Positions 7,700-16,221 of a DNA stretch of 64,000 nt are shown here, piece after piece; position 1 is the stretch's first letter, and each line of letters begins with the position of its first letter. Source of the DNA: Desulfitobacterium_A sp034927245. Its GTDB lineage: Bacteria > Bacillota > Desulfitobacteriia > Desulfitobacteriales > Desulfitobacteriaceae. The notes beneath the pieces were generated by a model. The model was not told where the DNA came from. It did not search any database and worked only from the letters and a program-made list of their open reading frames with translations. The stretch covers positions 13,971 to 77,970 of the forward strand of contig NZ_JAYFQK010000007.1 in the NCBI RefSeq assembly GCF_034927245.1. The letters run 5' to 3'. Made by a program: the position numbers and the translations under genes.

Positions 7700-8761
7700 T
7701 CATTCGAGGATGGATTCAATGAATGTAGTTCGTTTCTTAACCAAATCATATTCCCGGGCCTTAACTTGGTTTAAATCCTTTCCCGCTTGCAGAACCCGCA
7801 CAATCGGGCGCATGGGTAAGCTCTTATTTTGATCAACGATAATTCCTATCTCTCCGGTATTGAGTTTAACGGTGCAACCGGTTGGGTAAGCGGCAATATG
7901 TTTCAAAAACGTAACCACCAGATCATGGGGGAACAACTTATCGGAACAACCCATTAAAATTTCACACGCGTCATGGGGCAAAATTCGAGTATGTCCCGGT
8001 CCGTCATTGACCAAATTATCATAGAAATCAGAGATACCCACGATCAGAGCCAAATGATGAATACCGTCTCCCTCCAGTTTCCGAGGATAACCGCTTCCAT
8101 TCAATCGTTCATGATGTTGAAAAGCGATATGGGCACTGATGAGGCTCAACTCCCGTTTTGAGCGTAAAATATCAAAACCCAGGCTTGTATGGGTTTCAAA
8201 AAGATCGGCTTCCTTGATTGTAAATGCTTCCCGCTTACGCAAAAGCTCTTTCGGCAGCTTCACGGTTCCAATATCATGAAATAAAGCCCCAATCGCTAAA
8301 GCCTCTAAATTATTTTGATCCAATCCCAAAGCCTTGCCTAAGACCGTAGCTAACACACACACACTGACAGAATGGGCAAAGACTTGATTATCATAGCTCC
8401 GCATATCCGTTAAACTGATAAAAATATCTTTTTGGGAAAAAATATCCTCAATGATGTTTTTAACAGCCTTCTTTACCTTGAAGCCGTCAAAATCTTTCCC
8501 CACTTGTATCGCTTGTCCTGACAATTCTAAGTAAGACATTGCTTCACGCCGATGTTCCTCAGAAATTATATCTTCAACAACGATATCCTTCGTTTCCTCA
8601 TCATCCACATAGACAATAGTAATCCCCAATTCCCTTAACCGCTGAATGTATGAAGAAGTAAGCGCAATCCCCCTGCCCAAGAGGACACGGCCATCATTGG
8701 CATAAATCGTCCGTCCCAGCACATCTCCTTGTTTTAATCGATTGATACTTGACTGGCGCAC
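7700..8761 (-). CDS. HD-GYP domain phosphodiesterase (cyclic di-GMP hydrolase)
   Basis: A 353-aa soluble protein. The N-terminal ~60 residues (QGDVLGRTIYANDGRVLLGR) are the DUF3391-like cap common in this family. The catalytic domain begins near residue 110: HD motif in GALFHDIGTVKLPKELL, then HxxLNGSGYP (HHERLNGSGYP, the GYP motif), then DFYDNL. All expected metal ligands appear present. HD-GYP enzymes hydrolyse c-di-GMP to pGpG or GMP and so lower second-messenger levels that control motility and surface attachment. It is monocistronic, facing away from the polysaccharide deacetylase and CWB2 genes, which are plausible cell-surface outputs but not shown to be linked. Confidence 0.88.
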   Translation of the reverse strand: MRQSSINRLKQGDVLGRTIYANDGRVLLGRGIALTSSYIQRLRELGITIVYVDDEETKDIVVEDIISEEHRREAMSYLELSGQAIQVGKDFDGFKVKKAVKNIIEDIFSQKDIFISLTDMRSYDNQVFAHSVSVCVLATVLGKALGLDQNNLEALAIGALFHDIGTVKLPKELLRKREAFTIKEADLFETHTSLGFDILRSKRELSLISAHIAFQHHERLNGSGYPRKLEGDGIHHLALIVGISDFYDNLVNDGPGHTRILPHDACEILMGCSDKLFPHDLVVTFLKHIAAYPTGCTVKLNTGEIGIIVDQNKSLPMRPIVRVLQAGKDLNQVKAREYDLVKKRTTFIESILE

Positions 8762-9127
8762 CTAAAATCTTCCTTTCCTTTCATTTAATATAGTAACCAA
8801 GATAAAGAACCAAATTAAAAAACGCCTTGCATTGGGCAGGCGATAATTACTCAATATTTATTTATATAATACCATTATTTATGGGCTCAAAATAGATTTA
8901 AAGAAATATTTCATCATATTATTGTAATCTGTTATAACTCTCCTCAATATCCATACTTTACATGCGGCTTGACCGAAGGAAATAAAATAGTTACCTCGTA
9001 TTAATTCAGTGAGAGGACTAGTTATAGGGAAGCTAGTTTTCCTCTTTCTCATGTAGTTGGTTTCTTTTTTGGGTCCTCGAATGAGGGCCTCTTTTTTTTG
9101 CCCATCACGGACAATGCTTTAACTATT
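8762..9127 (+). other. Intergenic region with paired hairpins, possible transcribed leader
   Basis: No gene is visible. GAGGACTAG (9012-9020) can pair with CTAGTTTTCCTC (9032-9043). GGTCCTC (9072-9078) pairs with GAGGGCC (9083-9089), followed by T8, a good rho-independent terminator. The first hairpin followed by a terminator looks like an attenuator or leader, but the sequence matches no riboswitch class I can recall (checked by eye for c-di-GMP I/II, T-box and ydaO). A separate promoter at 9128 serves the next gene, so this may be an independent small RNA. Confidence 0.35.
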
Positions 9128-9157
9128 TTGACAAAATAACATCATTTAAACTATCAT
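9128..9157 (+). promoter_or_regulatory. Promoter of the polysaccharide deacetylase gene
   Basis: TTGACA (9128-9133), an 18-bp spacer, then TATCAT (9152-9157). The expected start near 9165 leaves a ~55-nt leader. Confidence 0.6.
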
Positions 9158-9219
9158 AGAAACAGAAATATCTGCTAATTAAAGAACTTCTTAATGAACT
9201 TTAAAATGGAGGAGTCCTT

Positions 9220-10614
9220 GTGAAAAGAAGAATATTTACGCGTTCCAAACCTATTACGATAGTTTTAATCCTGTTAGCAATGGCCGGCATTTTTCTTTCC
9301 ATCTATATTGTACGGGGATCTTTGAAAAACGATCAGGTTCAAGATGTTTATTCGGCTGGAACAGAAGGATCTACCGCTCAGGAATCCGACTCTTCAAGTT
9401 CATCCCCGGCTTTGACCCAAGAACAGCAAAAAGCCCTCGATCTCTATGAGCAAGGGCTTAAATTATACTATGATCGTCAGTTTGATTCCGCCCTTATCCT
9501 CTTTAATGAAGCCTTAAGTATCGATCCCAACTGTTACCAGGCTTTAAACGCCAAAGGAGCAACCTACGCATTTCAGGGGCGCTATGATGAAGGAATCAGC
9601 TTAATTAAAGAAGCCCTCGAGATGAAACCCGATTTTGTTTACGGTCATTTCAATTTAGGCTTGGCACATGAACTCGCCGGTCACTGGGATGAAGCAATTG
9701 CCGCTTACGAGGATGCGCTTAAACTGGATTCCAAAGATGTCTGGAGTTATTACGGCATTGCCAGCATTTACGGCAGGCAAGGCAATACAGAAAAAGTCAT
9801 TGAATACTTAAAACCGGCAATAGCACTTGAACCCGATGTCCGCGCGGTTGCTCAAGAGGAAAAAGACTTTGACCCGGTTAGAAATGATCCTCAGTTTAAA
9901 GCTTTTATTCTATCTCCCCTGACAACATTTTCATCGGGGACAACTGCAGCCTCCGCTGTCCCCATCCTCTACTATCATTCTATCGCAGTCGAACCCGGCA
10001 ATGAATTGCGTATGCCCCCTGAAGAATTCGAGGAACAGATGAATTACTTATCCCAAAACGGATATCACGTGATCACCCTTGATCAGCTTTATAACGCCTT
10101 CTATAACAATGGCTCGCTTCCCGCTAAACCGATTGTTATTACCTTTGATGACGGCTATTCCGACAATTTTACAAATGCCTTTCCCATTATGCGGAAATAC
10201 AATTTTACAGGAACCGTTTTTATGGTTTCAGGCTATATTGATGGAGGGGGCTTTTTGACCTCTGATCAGCTTCTGCAATTACAAGCCGCCGGGTGGACAA
10301 TCGGGGGGCATACCCAAAATCATGAGAATTTGTCAGAGATCAGTGATGAAATTGCAGCTCAAGAATTAAGAAATTCACGAGCCACTTTGGAAAGTCTCTT
10401 GGGTCGTCCCCTGAAATATATCGCCTATCCCTTTGGGGGATTCAGTACAAGTATAATGAAACTGGCCCAAACCGACGGTTATCTCGCCGGTCTCACAACG
10501 GTTCGCGGCTGGGCTAGTCCTGAATCAAATCCATATGCCCTGCAACGAATCTATTGTTATGCCAATATGGGCATTACAGAATTCGAACGTAGGATAACTA
10601 ATCCTGAATACTAA
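9220..10614 (+). CDS. Membrane-anchored TPR protein with polysaccharide deacetylase (NodB) domain
   Basis: A 464-aa extracytoplasmic enzyme. One N-terminal membrane anchor (~residues 10-30) is followed by a Ser-rich linker, about four TPR units (~60-200) and a C-terminal NodB/CE4 domain (~245-464). Catalytic motif 1 is TFDDGY (catalytic Asp plus metal Asp) and motif 2 is HTQNH (the H-x3-H metal ligands). A later YPFGG matches motif 3. CE4 enzymes remove N-acetyl groups from peptidoglycan or exopolysaccharide. The TPR-deacetylase fusion resembles poly-GlcNAc deacetylases. The start is GTG at 9220 after GGAGGAG. The next gene, on the same strand 128 bp on, is a wall-binding lipoprotein. Confidence 0.87.
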   Translation: MKRRIFTRSKPITIVLILLAMAGIFLSIYIVRGSLKNDQVQDVYSAGTEGSTAQESDSSSSSPALTQEQQKALDLYEQGLKLYYDRQFDSALILFNEALSIDPNCYQALNAKGATYAFQGRYDEGISLIKEALEMKPDFVYGHFNLGLAHELAGHWDEAIAAYEDALKLDSKDVWSYYGIASIYGRQGNTEKVIEYLKPAIALEPDVRAVAQEEKDFDPVRNDPQFKAFILSPLTTFSSGTTAASAVPILYYHSIAVEPGNELRMPPEEFEEQMNYLSQNGYHVITLDQLYNAFYNNGSLPAKPIVITFDDGYSDNFTNAFPIMRKYNFTGTVFMVSGYIDGGGFLTSDQLLQLQAAGWTIGGHTQNHENLSEISDEIAAQELRNSRATLESLLGRPLKYIAYPFGGFSTSIMKLAQTDGYLAGLTTVRGWASPESNPYALQRIYCYANMGITEFERRITNPEY

Positions 10615-10742
10615 GTAAAAGTTTTATATTATATATTTGAAATTATATCATCGAAATTGCAGGACTTTACCAACTATATACAGAATACGACACTGTATCT
10701 AAAACTATTTTACTGATTACATATTTATTAAGGAGGGAAAGT

Positions 10743-12860
10743 ATGAAACTAAAAAAGAAACTCACCTGGATTACCTCAGTATTAACCATTCTCTTTGTCA
10801 TGACCGGCTGTACACCCAATCAGCAGGCTGTTTTTGACGCGTCGATGAACATGCAAAATGTGCGTTCCGTGCAACAGCATACCACGATGTCCATCGAATT
10901 AAACGGATCGGGATTTGACGCAGCGACTCAGGAACAAATCAATACGACTGCCGCACTTCTCAAGAATGCCAAACTTGAAATCGATGCCAAAACAACGAAT
11001 AACGAACAAAAAACTAAAGCTCAATCTGAAGCAAACATGAACTTGACAGCCCAAGGCTTAACACTGAATATGCCCTTTTGGGTCGATATGGATTTAACAG
11101 GGGACACTCCTAAACTTAAAGAAATTTATGGCGTTCCCGGAATTGCTCAACCGTATTTACCTTCTCAATTTGCCGGGAAAGATTATGCTGTCATGGATCC
11201 TTTTAACATGAAGGATGCCGAACTCAATGCAGCAGACTTAACGAATGTCCTTAAATTCAGCCTTGATTTTCAAACCAAAGGTACAGAATTCTTAAAAAAT
11301 TATGCTCAAAAATATAATCCGAATATCGATGTTGTTAAGACACCCGCCGGCGACGGCACTTCCGCTCAAAAATATACGATAAAAATGAACGATAAGGAAT
11401 TCAAAGAATTTACCCGTTATACCGTAAATAACTTTGCCAAAGATAAGGATGCCATGCTCTTAATTGAGGAGCTTCTCACAACAAGCGTTGAAATGAGTAA
11501 GTTGTCCGCTCCCGAAGGAAATCTGAATGAACCTGATTTAGATCTTGAAAAACTTAATGAAAACATTCCCGAGTTTTTAGATCAATTTAATCGTTTTATG
11601 GATCAACTGGAAACTGTAAAACTATTAGGAAATCAAGGGATTGAGTTAAACTATACCATTAATAACGGCTATATCGTCAATGAAAGCGGATTGATTAACT
11701 TCAATCTTGATTTGTCCCAAATGAACACTTTAATGAAGCTCCCCGAAGAACAAAAAGAAACAGCACCTAACAATGGTACCTTGAACTTAACCCTAAGGTT
11801 TAATACGGATACCACCAACATCAATAGCCCTCTTGACATTAAGATCCCCGCAGTTTCTTCAGATAACTCTTTTGACTACATGGACTTTATGAAGGTCGTG
11901 TCAACCCCCTCCCGCTTATCCGGAAAAGATCGCTATGAAACCGCTTTAATGATCGCCGAAGAGTATAATCGTCAAGGAGAATCAAAAAATATCATCTTAG
12001 CATCCGGCAATAACTTTCCGGATGCCTTATCCGCAACCATACTGTCACAGAAATTAGAGGCTCCTATTTTACTGGTAGGCAAAACCTCCGGTGAAGCTGA
12101 CGAAGCCCTATCCTTTATTGATCTTAATGCCAAACCGGATACAAAAGTTTATATTATCGGCGGAACTGGAGTCATTGATGATTCTATAACAAATGAGATT
12201 CAAAACTCCGGGTACGCTGTCGAACGCTTAAGCGGGCAAGACCTCTATGAGACCAATATCGCCGTTGTAACCAAAGCCGATATTAAACAGGGAACGCCTG
12301 TTATCATTGCCTCCGGTGAAAGCTTCCCCGATGCTTTGAGTATTTCAAGTTTCGCCGGCGCCCATCAATACCCGGTTCTTCTTACCGGAAAGAATGAGCT
12401 TACCGAGCAAACACAAAACTATATTACTGCCACTAAGCCTTCAATGGTTTATATAACCGGCGGAGAATCAGTTGTTTCGCAGACTATCGAACAAAAAATC
12501 AAAGACCTTGTACCCGGAGCAACAATAAAACGCCTTGCCGGAAATAACCGTTTTGAAACTACGGCTTCAATCATCAATGAATTTGCCCCCAATCCCGAGA
12601 AAATATATTTAACAAGCGGTTTAAATTTCTCGGATGCTCTTGCCGGTAGCGCTTTAGCTGCAAGGACAGGATCACCCATCCTTCTGATCGATCCGAACAG
12701 CGAAACTCTCCCCCCTGCTATCGAAGCTTACCTTCAAAAGCTTAACAGCAATGGAGTTAAGCCAATCGTTCAGACCTTAGGCGGAGACTTTGCAGTCCCT
12801 GAAAATCTCGCTTCCCAAGCAAAAAGTGTCATCTTCCCGCTTCCGGGATTAAAATTCTAA
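10743..12860 (+). CDS. Lipoprotein with three C-terminal CWB2 (cell wall binding repeat 2) domains
   Basis: A 705-aa surface protein. The signal peptide ends at VMTGC (lipobox Cys about residue 23), so it should be lipid-anchored. Residues ~30-380 form an uncharacterised domain rich in short amphipathic strands. Residues ~395-700 hold three tandem CWB2 repeats. Each begins like RLSGKDRYETA or RLAGNNRFETT and contains an ASG..FPDALS core; CWB2 triplets bind anionic wall polymers. Having both a lipid anchor and a wall-binding module is unusual, because most CWB2 proteins are secreted S-layer-type proteins. The start is ATG after AAGGAGGGAAAGT. The function of the N-terminal domain is unknown. 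Confidence 0.88.
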   Translation: MKLKKKLTWITSVLTILFVMTGCTPNQQAVFDASMNMQNVRSVQQHTTMSIELNGSGFDAATQEQINTTAALLKNAKLEIDAKTTNNEQKTKAQSEANMNLTAQGLTLNMPFWVDMDLTGDTPKLKEIYGVPGIAQPYLPSQFAGKDYAVMDPFNMKDAELNAADLTNVLKFSLDFQTKGTEFLKNYAQKYNPNIDVVKTPAGDGTSAQKYTIKMNDKEFKEFTRYTVNNFAKDKDAMLLIEELLTTSVEMSKLSAPEGNLNEPDLDLEKLNENIPEFLDQFNRFMDQLETVKLLGNQGIELNYTINNGYIVNESGLINFNLDLSQMNTLMKLPEEQKETAPNNGTLNLTLRFNTDTTNINSPLDIKIPAVSSDNSFDYMDFMKVVSTPSRLSGKDRYETALMIAEEYNRQGESKNIILASGNNFPDALSATILSQKLEAPILLVGKTSGEADEALSFIDLNAKPDTKVYIIGGTGVIDDSITNEIQNSGYAVERLSGQDLYETNIAVVTKADIKQGTPVIIASGESFPDALSISSFAGAHQYPVLLTGKNELTEQTQNYITATKPSMVYITGGESVVSQTIEQKIKDLVPGATIKRLAGNNRFETTASIINEFAPNPEKIYLTSGLNFSDALAGSALAARTGSPILLIDPNSETLPPAIEAYLQKLNSNGVKPIVQTLGGDFAVPENLASQAKSVIFPLPGLKF

Positions 12861-12891
12861 TCAAGTAAGCTTCAAGTTATTATGGATTGGT

Positions 12892-12931
12892 AAAAAGGAC
12901 GGTTGCACTTCAATGTTACATCCGTCCTTTT
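12892..12931 (+). terminator. Terminator after the CWB2 lipoprotein
   Basis: AAAAGGACGG and CCGTCCTTTT pair across an ~18-nt loop and are followed by a T run. Confidence 0.75.
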
Positions 12932-13057
12932 CGACCCTACGATTTAAAAATCTCATAGCATTCCTCCTTCCCCTTTACGATTCTCGCCGTTCTCCTCTGA
13001 TATAATAAAAATGGAAGCGAAATGCTTTTTTCTATTTTAAGGGGGAAATTAATAATC

Positions 13058-13755
13058 ATGGCATTTACAAATGAAGAAGCAGCTAAACTAAAGGACAGGG
13101 TTATATTCTAAATAATGACGGCGAACACTTTTCCTGCCGAGTCGTCCTCCCAAGCGGCAGATTAAATGTAAAAGAAGCTCAAAAGGTCACAGAAATTATG
13201 GGGACTTATGGTCAAGGGTATTTTATGTTTACCGAACGGAAAAATATTGAGATCCCCGGGGTCGAATACGTCAACTTGGAGAAAGTAAAAGAATCTCTGG
13301 CGGAAGTCGGTTTAACGATTGGCTCAACAGGATCAAGACCGAGACCGGTCACCGCCTGCAATGGGACCGTCTGCAAATTCCGCCTCTTTGATACCGATGC
13401 TTTTACTGCGCAATTAAACGAAAGATTTTACAAAGGTTTTTATAATGTTGCCCTGCCAAGCAAAGTAAGAATAGTCGTCGGCGGCTGCTTTAACAAGTGT
13501 TCAATGCCCAACATTGGATGTATCGGTGTCTATGGCAAAAAGTTAAACCAAGTCGCCATAACCCTTGGAGGGATGGCCGCCAGAGAACAATACCTAGGTC
13601 AAGAAATCAAGGGCATCTACACACTTGACGAGGCAGCTGACCTGATCGAAAAAATCCTTCTCTATTACAAAGAAAACGGTCAAAAAGGCGAACGCATCGC
13701 TCAAATGGTTGCTCGTATCGGGTTTGAAACCGTAGAGAAATCCTTAATCGGGTAA
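13058..13755 (+). pseudogene. Nitrite/sulfite reductase-like siroheme protein, frameshifted near its start
   Basis: The ATG at 13058 has a GGGGGA ribosome binding site and reads MAFTNEEAAKLK, then hits TAA at 13109. A second frame open from 13093 continues the protein to 13755 (GQGYILNNDGEHFSC..., then from ATG 13198). One missing base near 13091, in an AAA run, restores a protein of about 232 aa. The body has the siroheme/4Fe-4S cysteine pattern CNGTVC, then GGCFNKC (C-x4-C and C-x3-C), and the ferredoxin-like half typical of nitrite/sulfite reductases. The protein is a single short module, like small anaerobic sulfite reductase-related proteins. Whether the base is truly lost or is a sequencing error cannot be told. 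A truncated product from 13198 would keep the cysteines. Confidence 0.75.
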
Positions 13756-13823
13756 ATCAATTAAGGTTGGGATTATGTTTGGAAATCGGTAATAAAGCAT
13801 GTAAATTATTGGCTTCACGGAAA

Positions 13824-13855
13824 GGCACAAAGTATACACTGCTTTGTGTCTTTCT
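13824..13855 (+). terminator. Terminator after the siroheme reductase-like gene
   Basis: GGCACAAAG and CTTTGTGTC pair (one G-U) around a 9-nt loop and are followed by a T-rich tract. Confidence 0.6.
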
Positions 13856-13899
13856 TTCTGGGGAGGAGTGACAAAACCGTTTTTAGGCTCATCTAAGGC

Positions 13900-13942
13900 G
13901 TGATTCATATCACGTTTTTCGAAGTATATATCTGGTAAAATA
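13900..13942 (+). promoter_or_regulatory. CRP/FNR-family site at -41.5 and extended -10 for the octahaem cytochrome operon
   Basis: CGTGATTCATATCACG (13900-13915) is a perfect palindrome with the GTGA-N6-TCAC core of CRP/FNR/HcpR-type regulators. An extended -10, TGG-TAAAAT, ends at 13942. With a start at about 13949 the site is centred at -41.5, the classic class II activator position. No good -35 is present, as expected for an activator-dependent promoter. Which regulator binds is not known. Confidence 0.7.
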
Positions 13943-14043
13943 GAATCATCTTGAAACCCTTTTTATTAATCATGTGAAAGGAGGTATTATCTTAATATAG
14001 ATGATCTATATCCCTAAGAATCAATGAGAAAGGATTTTGCCCA

Positions 14044-15315
14044 ATGAATTCAAAGTTTCATAAGATGTTGATTTTAGTAGGTCTTGGATCAATCCTAGGT
14101 GTTATTCTTCTTCTTTTTACATACCGATTTGCGATCGGGCCGCAAAAACTTAAAACATCATTTCCAACTTTAAGTCAAGTCAGCCTGACCACGACTTCCG
14201 AGAATGCCCAGTGCGTGGAGTGTCATCAAAATGAAAGCCCGGGTATTCTCGATCAATACCATAACAGCAAACACTCGCAAAGAGGAGTTAAATGTTTAGA
14301 TTGCCATAAGCCCTTAGAGGGTCAGGAAAGCATGACAACCACGCACTATGATGTTCAAATGGTCGCAGCACCGACTCCCAATAACTGTGCCCAATGCCAT
14401 GACCAAGAAGTCCATGATTTTTCGATAAGTGCTCATGCCGCGAAATCTTGGTATCCCGTTGTTGGTGCAGGAGATTTTACAGAGGAAGAACTAGCTCAAT
14501 ACCACCTTTTAGACCAAGATGGGAAGCCCTTAAATAACGGAAAACCCAACGTCATTCGTGATGTCATTGGTCAAGATGCCTCGGCCGCTTCCTGTGAAGT
14601 ATGTCACGGTATCGGCAGGAAAAATGATGATGGAAGCTTCGGAGATTGCCGTTCGTGTCATCTTGGGCATGATTATGACATTGCCCAAGCGCGTCAACCG
14701 GAAACTTGCGGTCAATGTCACCTTGGTCCGGATCACCCGCAAATGGAAATCTATAACGAATCACCCCATGGTACTTATTATGCTGCGAACAAGGATAAGT
14801 TCAACTTGGGGGCTCCTGCAGGTACATTAACGACGAAAGATTTCCCCGCCCCGACGTGCACAACATGTCATATGTCCGGACTGGGTGATATCCAAGGAAC
14901 ACACAATGTATCCGAACGTTTAAAATGGAAATTGACCCCTGCAATTGCTTCCGTCCGCCCCAATGGAGAAGAAAATCGCCAGACTATGGAAGCGATTTGT
15001 CTTAATTGTCACGCCAAGGGCACTGTTGATGAACAAATGACCCAAGCTGAAAAAGTCATCAACCTGAGTAATGAGAATGTAGAAAAGGGTCAAGCAATAG
15101 TAAAAGACCTGCGTTCCCTAGGTCTTCTGGTAGGAGATCCGATGAGTAATCCCATCGAGTTCACAGAATTTGAACTTTGGCATCACGAGGGACGTCGAGC
15201 CCGCTTTGGAGCGGTGATGGGCGGAGCAGACTATGTGAACTGGCACGGAATCTACGAGCAAGATAAAGCTTTGGTGGAAATGAAAGCTGAAGCTGAAAAA
15301 ATGAAAAAAGAATAG
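14044..15315 (+). CDS. Octahaem cytochrome c of the hydroxylamine oxidoreductase/multihaem superfamily
   Basis: A 423-aa exported protein with an N-terminal membrane anchor (~residues 8-28) and exactly eight CXXCH haem c motifs: CVECH, CLDCH, CAQCH, CEVCH, CRSCH, CGQCH, CTTCH, CLNCH. Spacing and the segments YNESPHGTYYAANKDKFN and THNVSERLKWKL resemble the HAO/octahaem cytochrome family. Members oxidise hydroxylamine or, in non-nitrifiers, reduce nitrite, hydroxylamine or related N/S compounds. The C-terminal ADYVNWHGIYE contains tyrosines where HAO enzymes carry their haem-linking Tyr, but whether a crosslink forms cannot be judged. It is the first gene of a three-gene operon with two quinone-side membrane proteins. 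This suggests a respiratory or detoxifying reductase. Confidence 0.85.
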   Translation: MNSKFHKMLILVGLGSILGVILLLFTYRFAIGPQKLKTSFPTLSQVSLTTTSENAQCVECHQNESPGILDQYHNSKHSQRGVKCLDCHKPLEGQESMTTTHYDVQMVAAPTPNNCAQCHDQEVHDFSISAHAAKSWYPVVGAGDFTEEELAQYHLLDQDGKPLNNGKPNVIRDVIGQDASAASCEVCHGIGRKNDDGSFGDCRSCHLGHDYDIAQARQPETCGQCHLGPDHPQMEIYNESPHGTYYAANKDKFNLGAPAGTLTTKDFPAPTCTTCHMSGLGDIQGTHNVSERLKWKLTPAIASVRPNGEENRQTMEAICLNCHAKGTVDEQMTQAEKVINLSNENVEKGQAIVKDLRSLGLLVGDPMSNPIEFTEFELWHHEGRRARFGAVMGGADYVNWHGIYEQDKALVEMKAEAEKMKKE

Positions 15316-15327
15316 GGGGAGATTTGA

Positions 15328-16152
15328 TTGATTCTGCCGCAATTCAAAAAAACTCCTATTTTGCTTGCATTTATGGCCATTAACTTCGCGTTTATTGGTG
15401 TAGATGTTCTGATTGCCCATTCACAGAATAACTTCTTTCGGCTCGAGATGATTCCGCTCATTTATACGCCATTTGCTGTTTTAGGTATCCTCTTAAAATT
15501 GTTTTTGCCGAATAAACGCTGGGCTCATCACTTCTTTCGAATCAGCATGGTTTTCGGCCTAGTCATCGGCCTCTTGGGTACATTCTTTCATCTTGCCGGC
15601 AATGCAACAGCCAAGCCGCAACCGATTTATGAGCTGATTGTTGAAGGTTCACCGGTTGCCGCACCTATTGCCTTTGCAGGGATAGCCTTATTTACATTGA
15701 CCGCGGCAAAATCGGAGATTTCCCGCCGGAATTCCCAACTTCTAATTCTTGTCGGCCTGGGTTTTCTTGCCTCGGTAACTGCCGCCTTTCTCGACCATGC
15801 ACGCTTGGCCTTTAGCCCAATCTATACTCTTTTCCCTCTTATATCAGGATTGATGGCTATGATTGCTTGTTTTTGGCTGGCCTACTCTAAGAAAACGAAA
15901 CCTGAGGTCATATTTTTCCTAAGCATCATGGCACTCAATCTTTTCATCGGTTTGCTCGGCTTTGTCTTTCATGTCCTGGGAGATCTCGCCGGAACTCAAA
16001 CCATTGTTTGGGCAAGATTCCTCTATCGCAATCCCCTTTTAGGACCGTTACTTTTCTGTGACGTAGCAATGCTGGGAGGACTCAGTCTTTTGCCGGAACA
16101 GTTCGGAGCAGCTCGGAAGCAGCCTGTGGAAAAAAGCAATTTAGCAAATTAG
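15328..16152 (+). CDS. Eight-TM membrane protein with internal duplication, partner of the octahaem cytochrome
   Basis: A 274-aa integral membrane protein with about eight TM segments and no domain I recognise. The two halves repeat the motif IGLLG-x2-FH-x2-G (IGLLGTFFHLAGN in the first half, IGLLGFVFHVLGD in the second), so it likely arose by duplication of a four-helix unit. The intramembrane His residues could ligate haem b or contact quinone. This is inference. The start is TTG 15328 after AGGGGGAGA, 12 bp after the cytochrome stop. Tight linkage argues that it passes electrons between the quinone pool and the cytochrome, or anchors it. Confidence 0.7.
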   Translation: MILPQFKKTPILLAFMAINFAFIGVDVLIAHSQNNFFRLEMIPLIYTPFAVLGILLKLFLPNKRWAHHFFRISMVFGLVIGLLGTFFHLAGNATAKPQPIYELIVEGSPVAAPIAFAGIALFTLTAAKSEISRRNSQLLILVGLGFLASVTAAFLDHARLAFSPIYTLFPLISGLMAMIACFWLAYSKKTKPEVIFFLSIMALNLFIGLLGFVFHVLGDLAGTQTIVWARFLYRNPLLGPLLFCDVAMLGGLSLLPEQFGAARKQPVEKSNLAN

Positions 16153-16221
16153 GAAAAACCGGCACGCGCTATTTTTTGAAGAAGAGACTGAAGAAATAAT
16201 TATTTCAAAGGGGGTAGTTTT

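Noticed and set aside
8941..9100. c-di-GMP riboswitch before the deacetylase gene
   Set aside because: Considered because an HD-GYP gene adjoins, but neither GEMM-I nor GEMM-II conserved cores are visible, so only an unassigned leader is reported.
14001..14027. Seven-codon ORF (MIYIPKNQ without the start of another gene) in the octahaem leader as a leader peptide
   Set aside because: Its distance from the GGAGG at 13981 is too long, and the peptide has no regulatory codon run. The real gene starts at 14044 with its own site.
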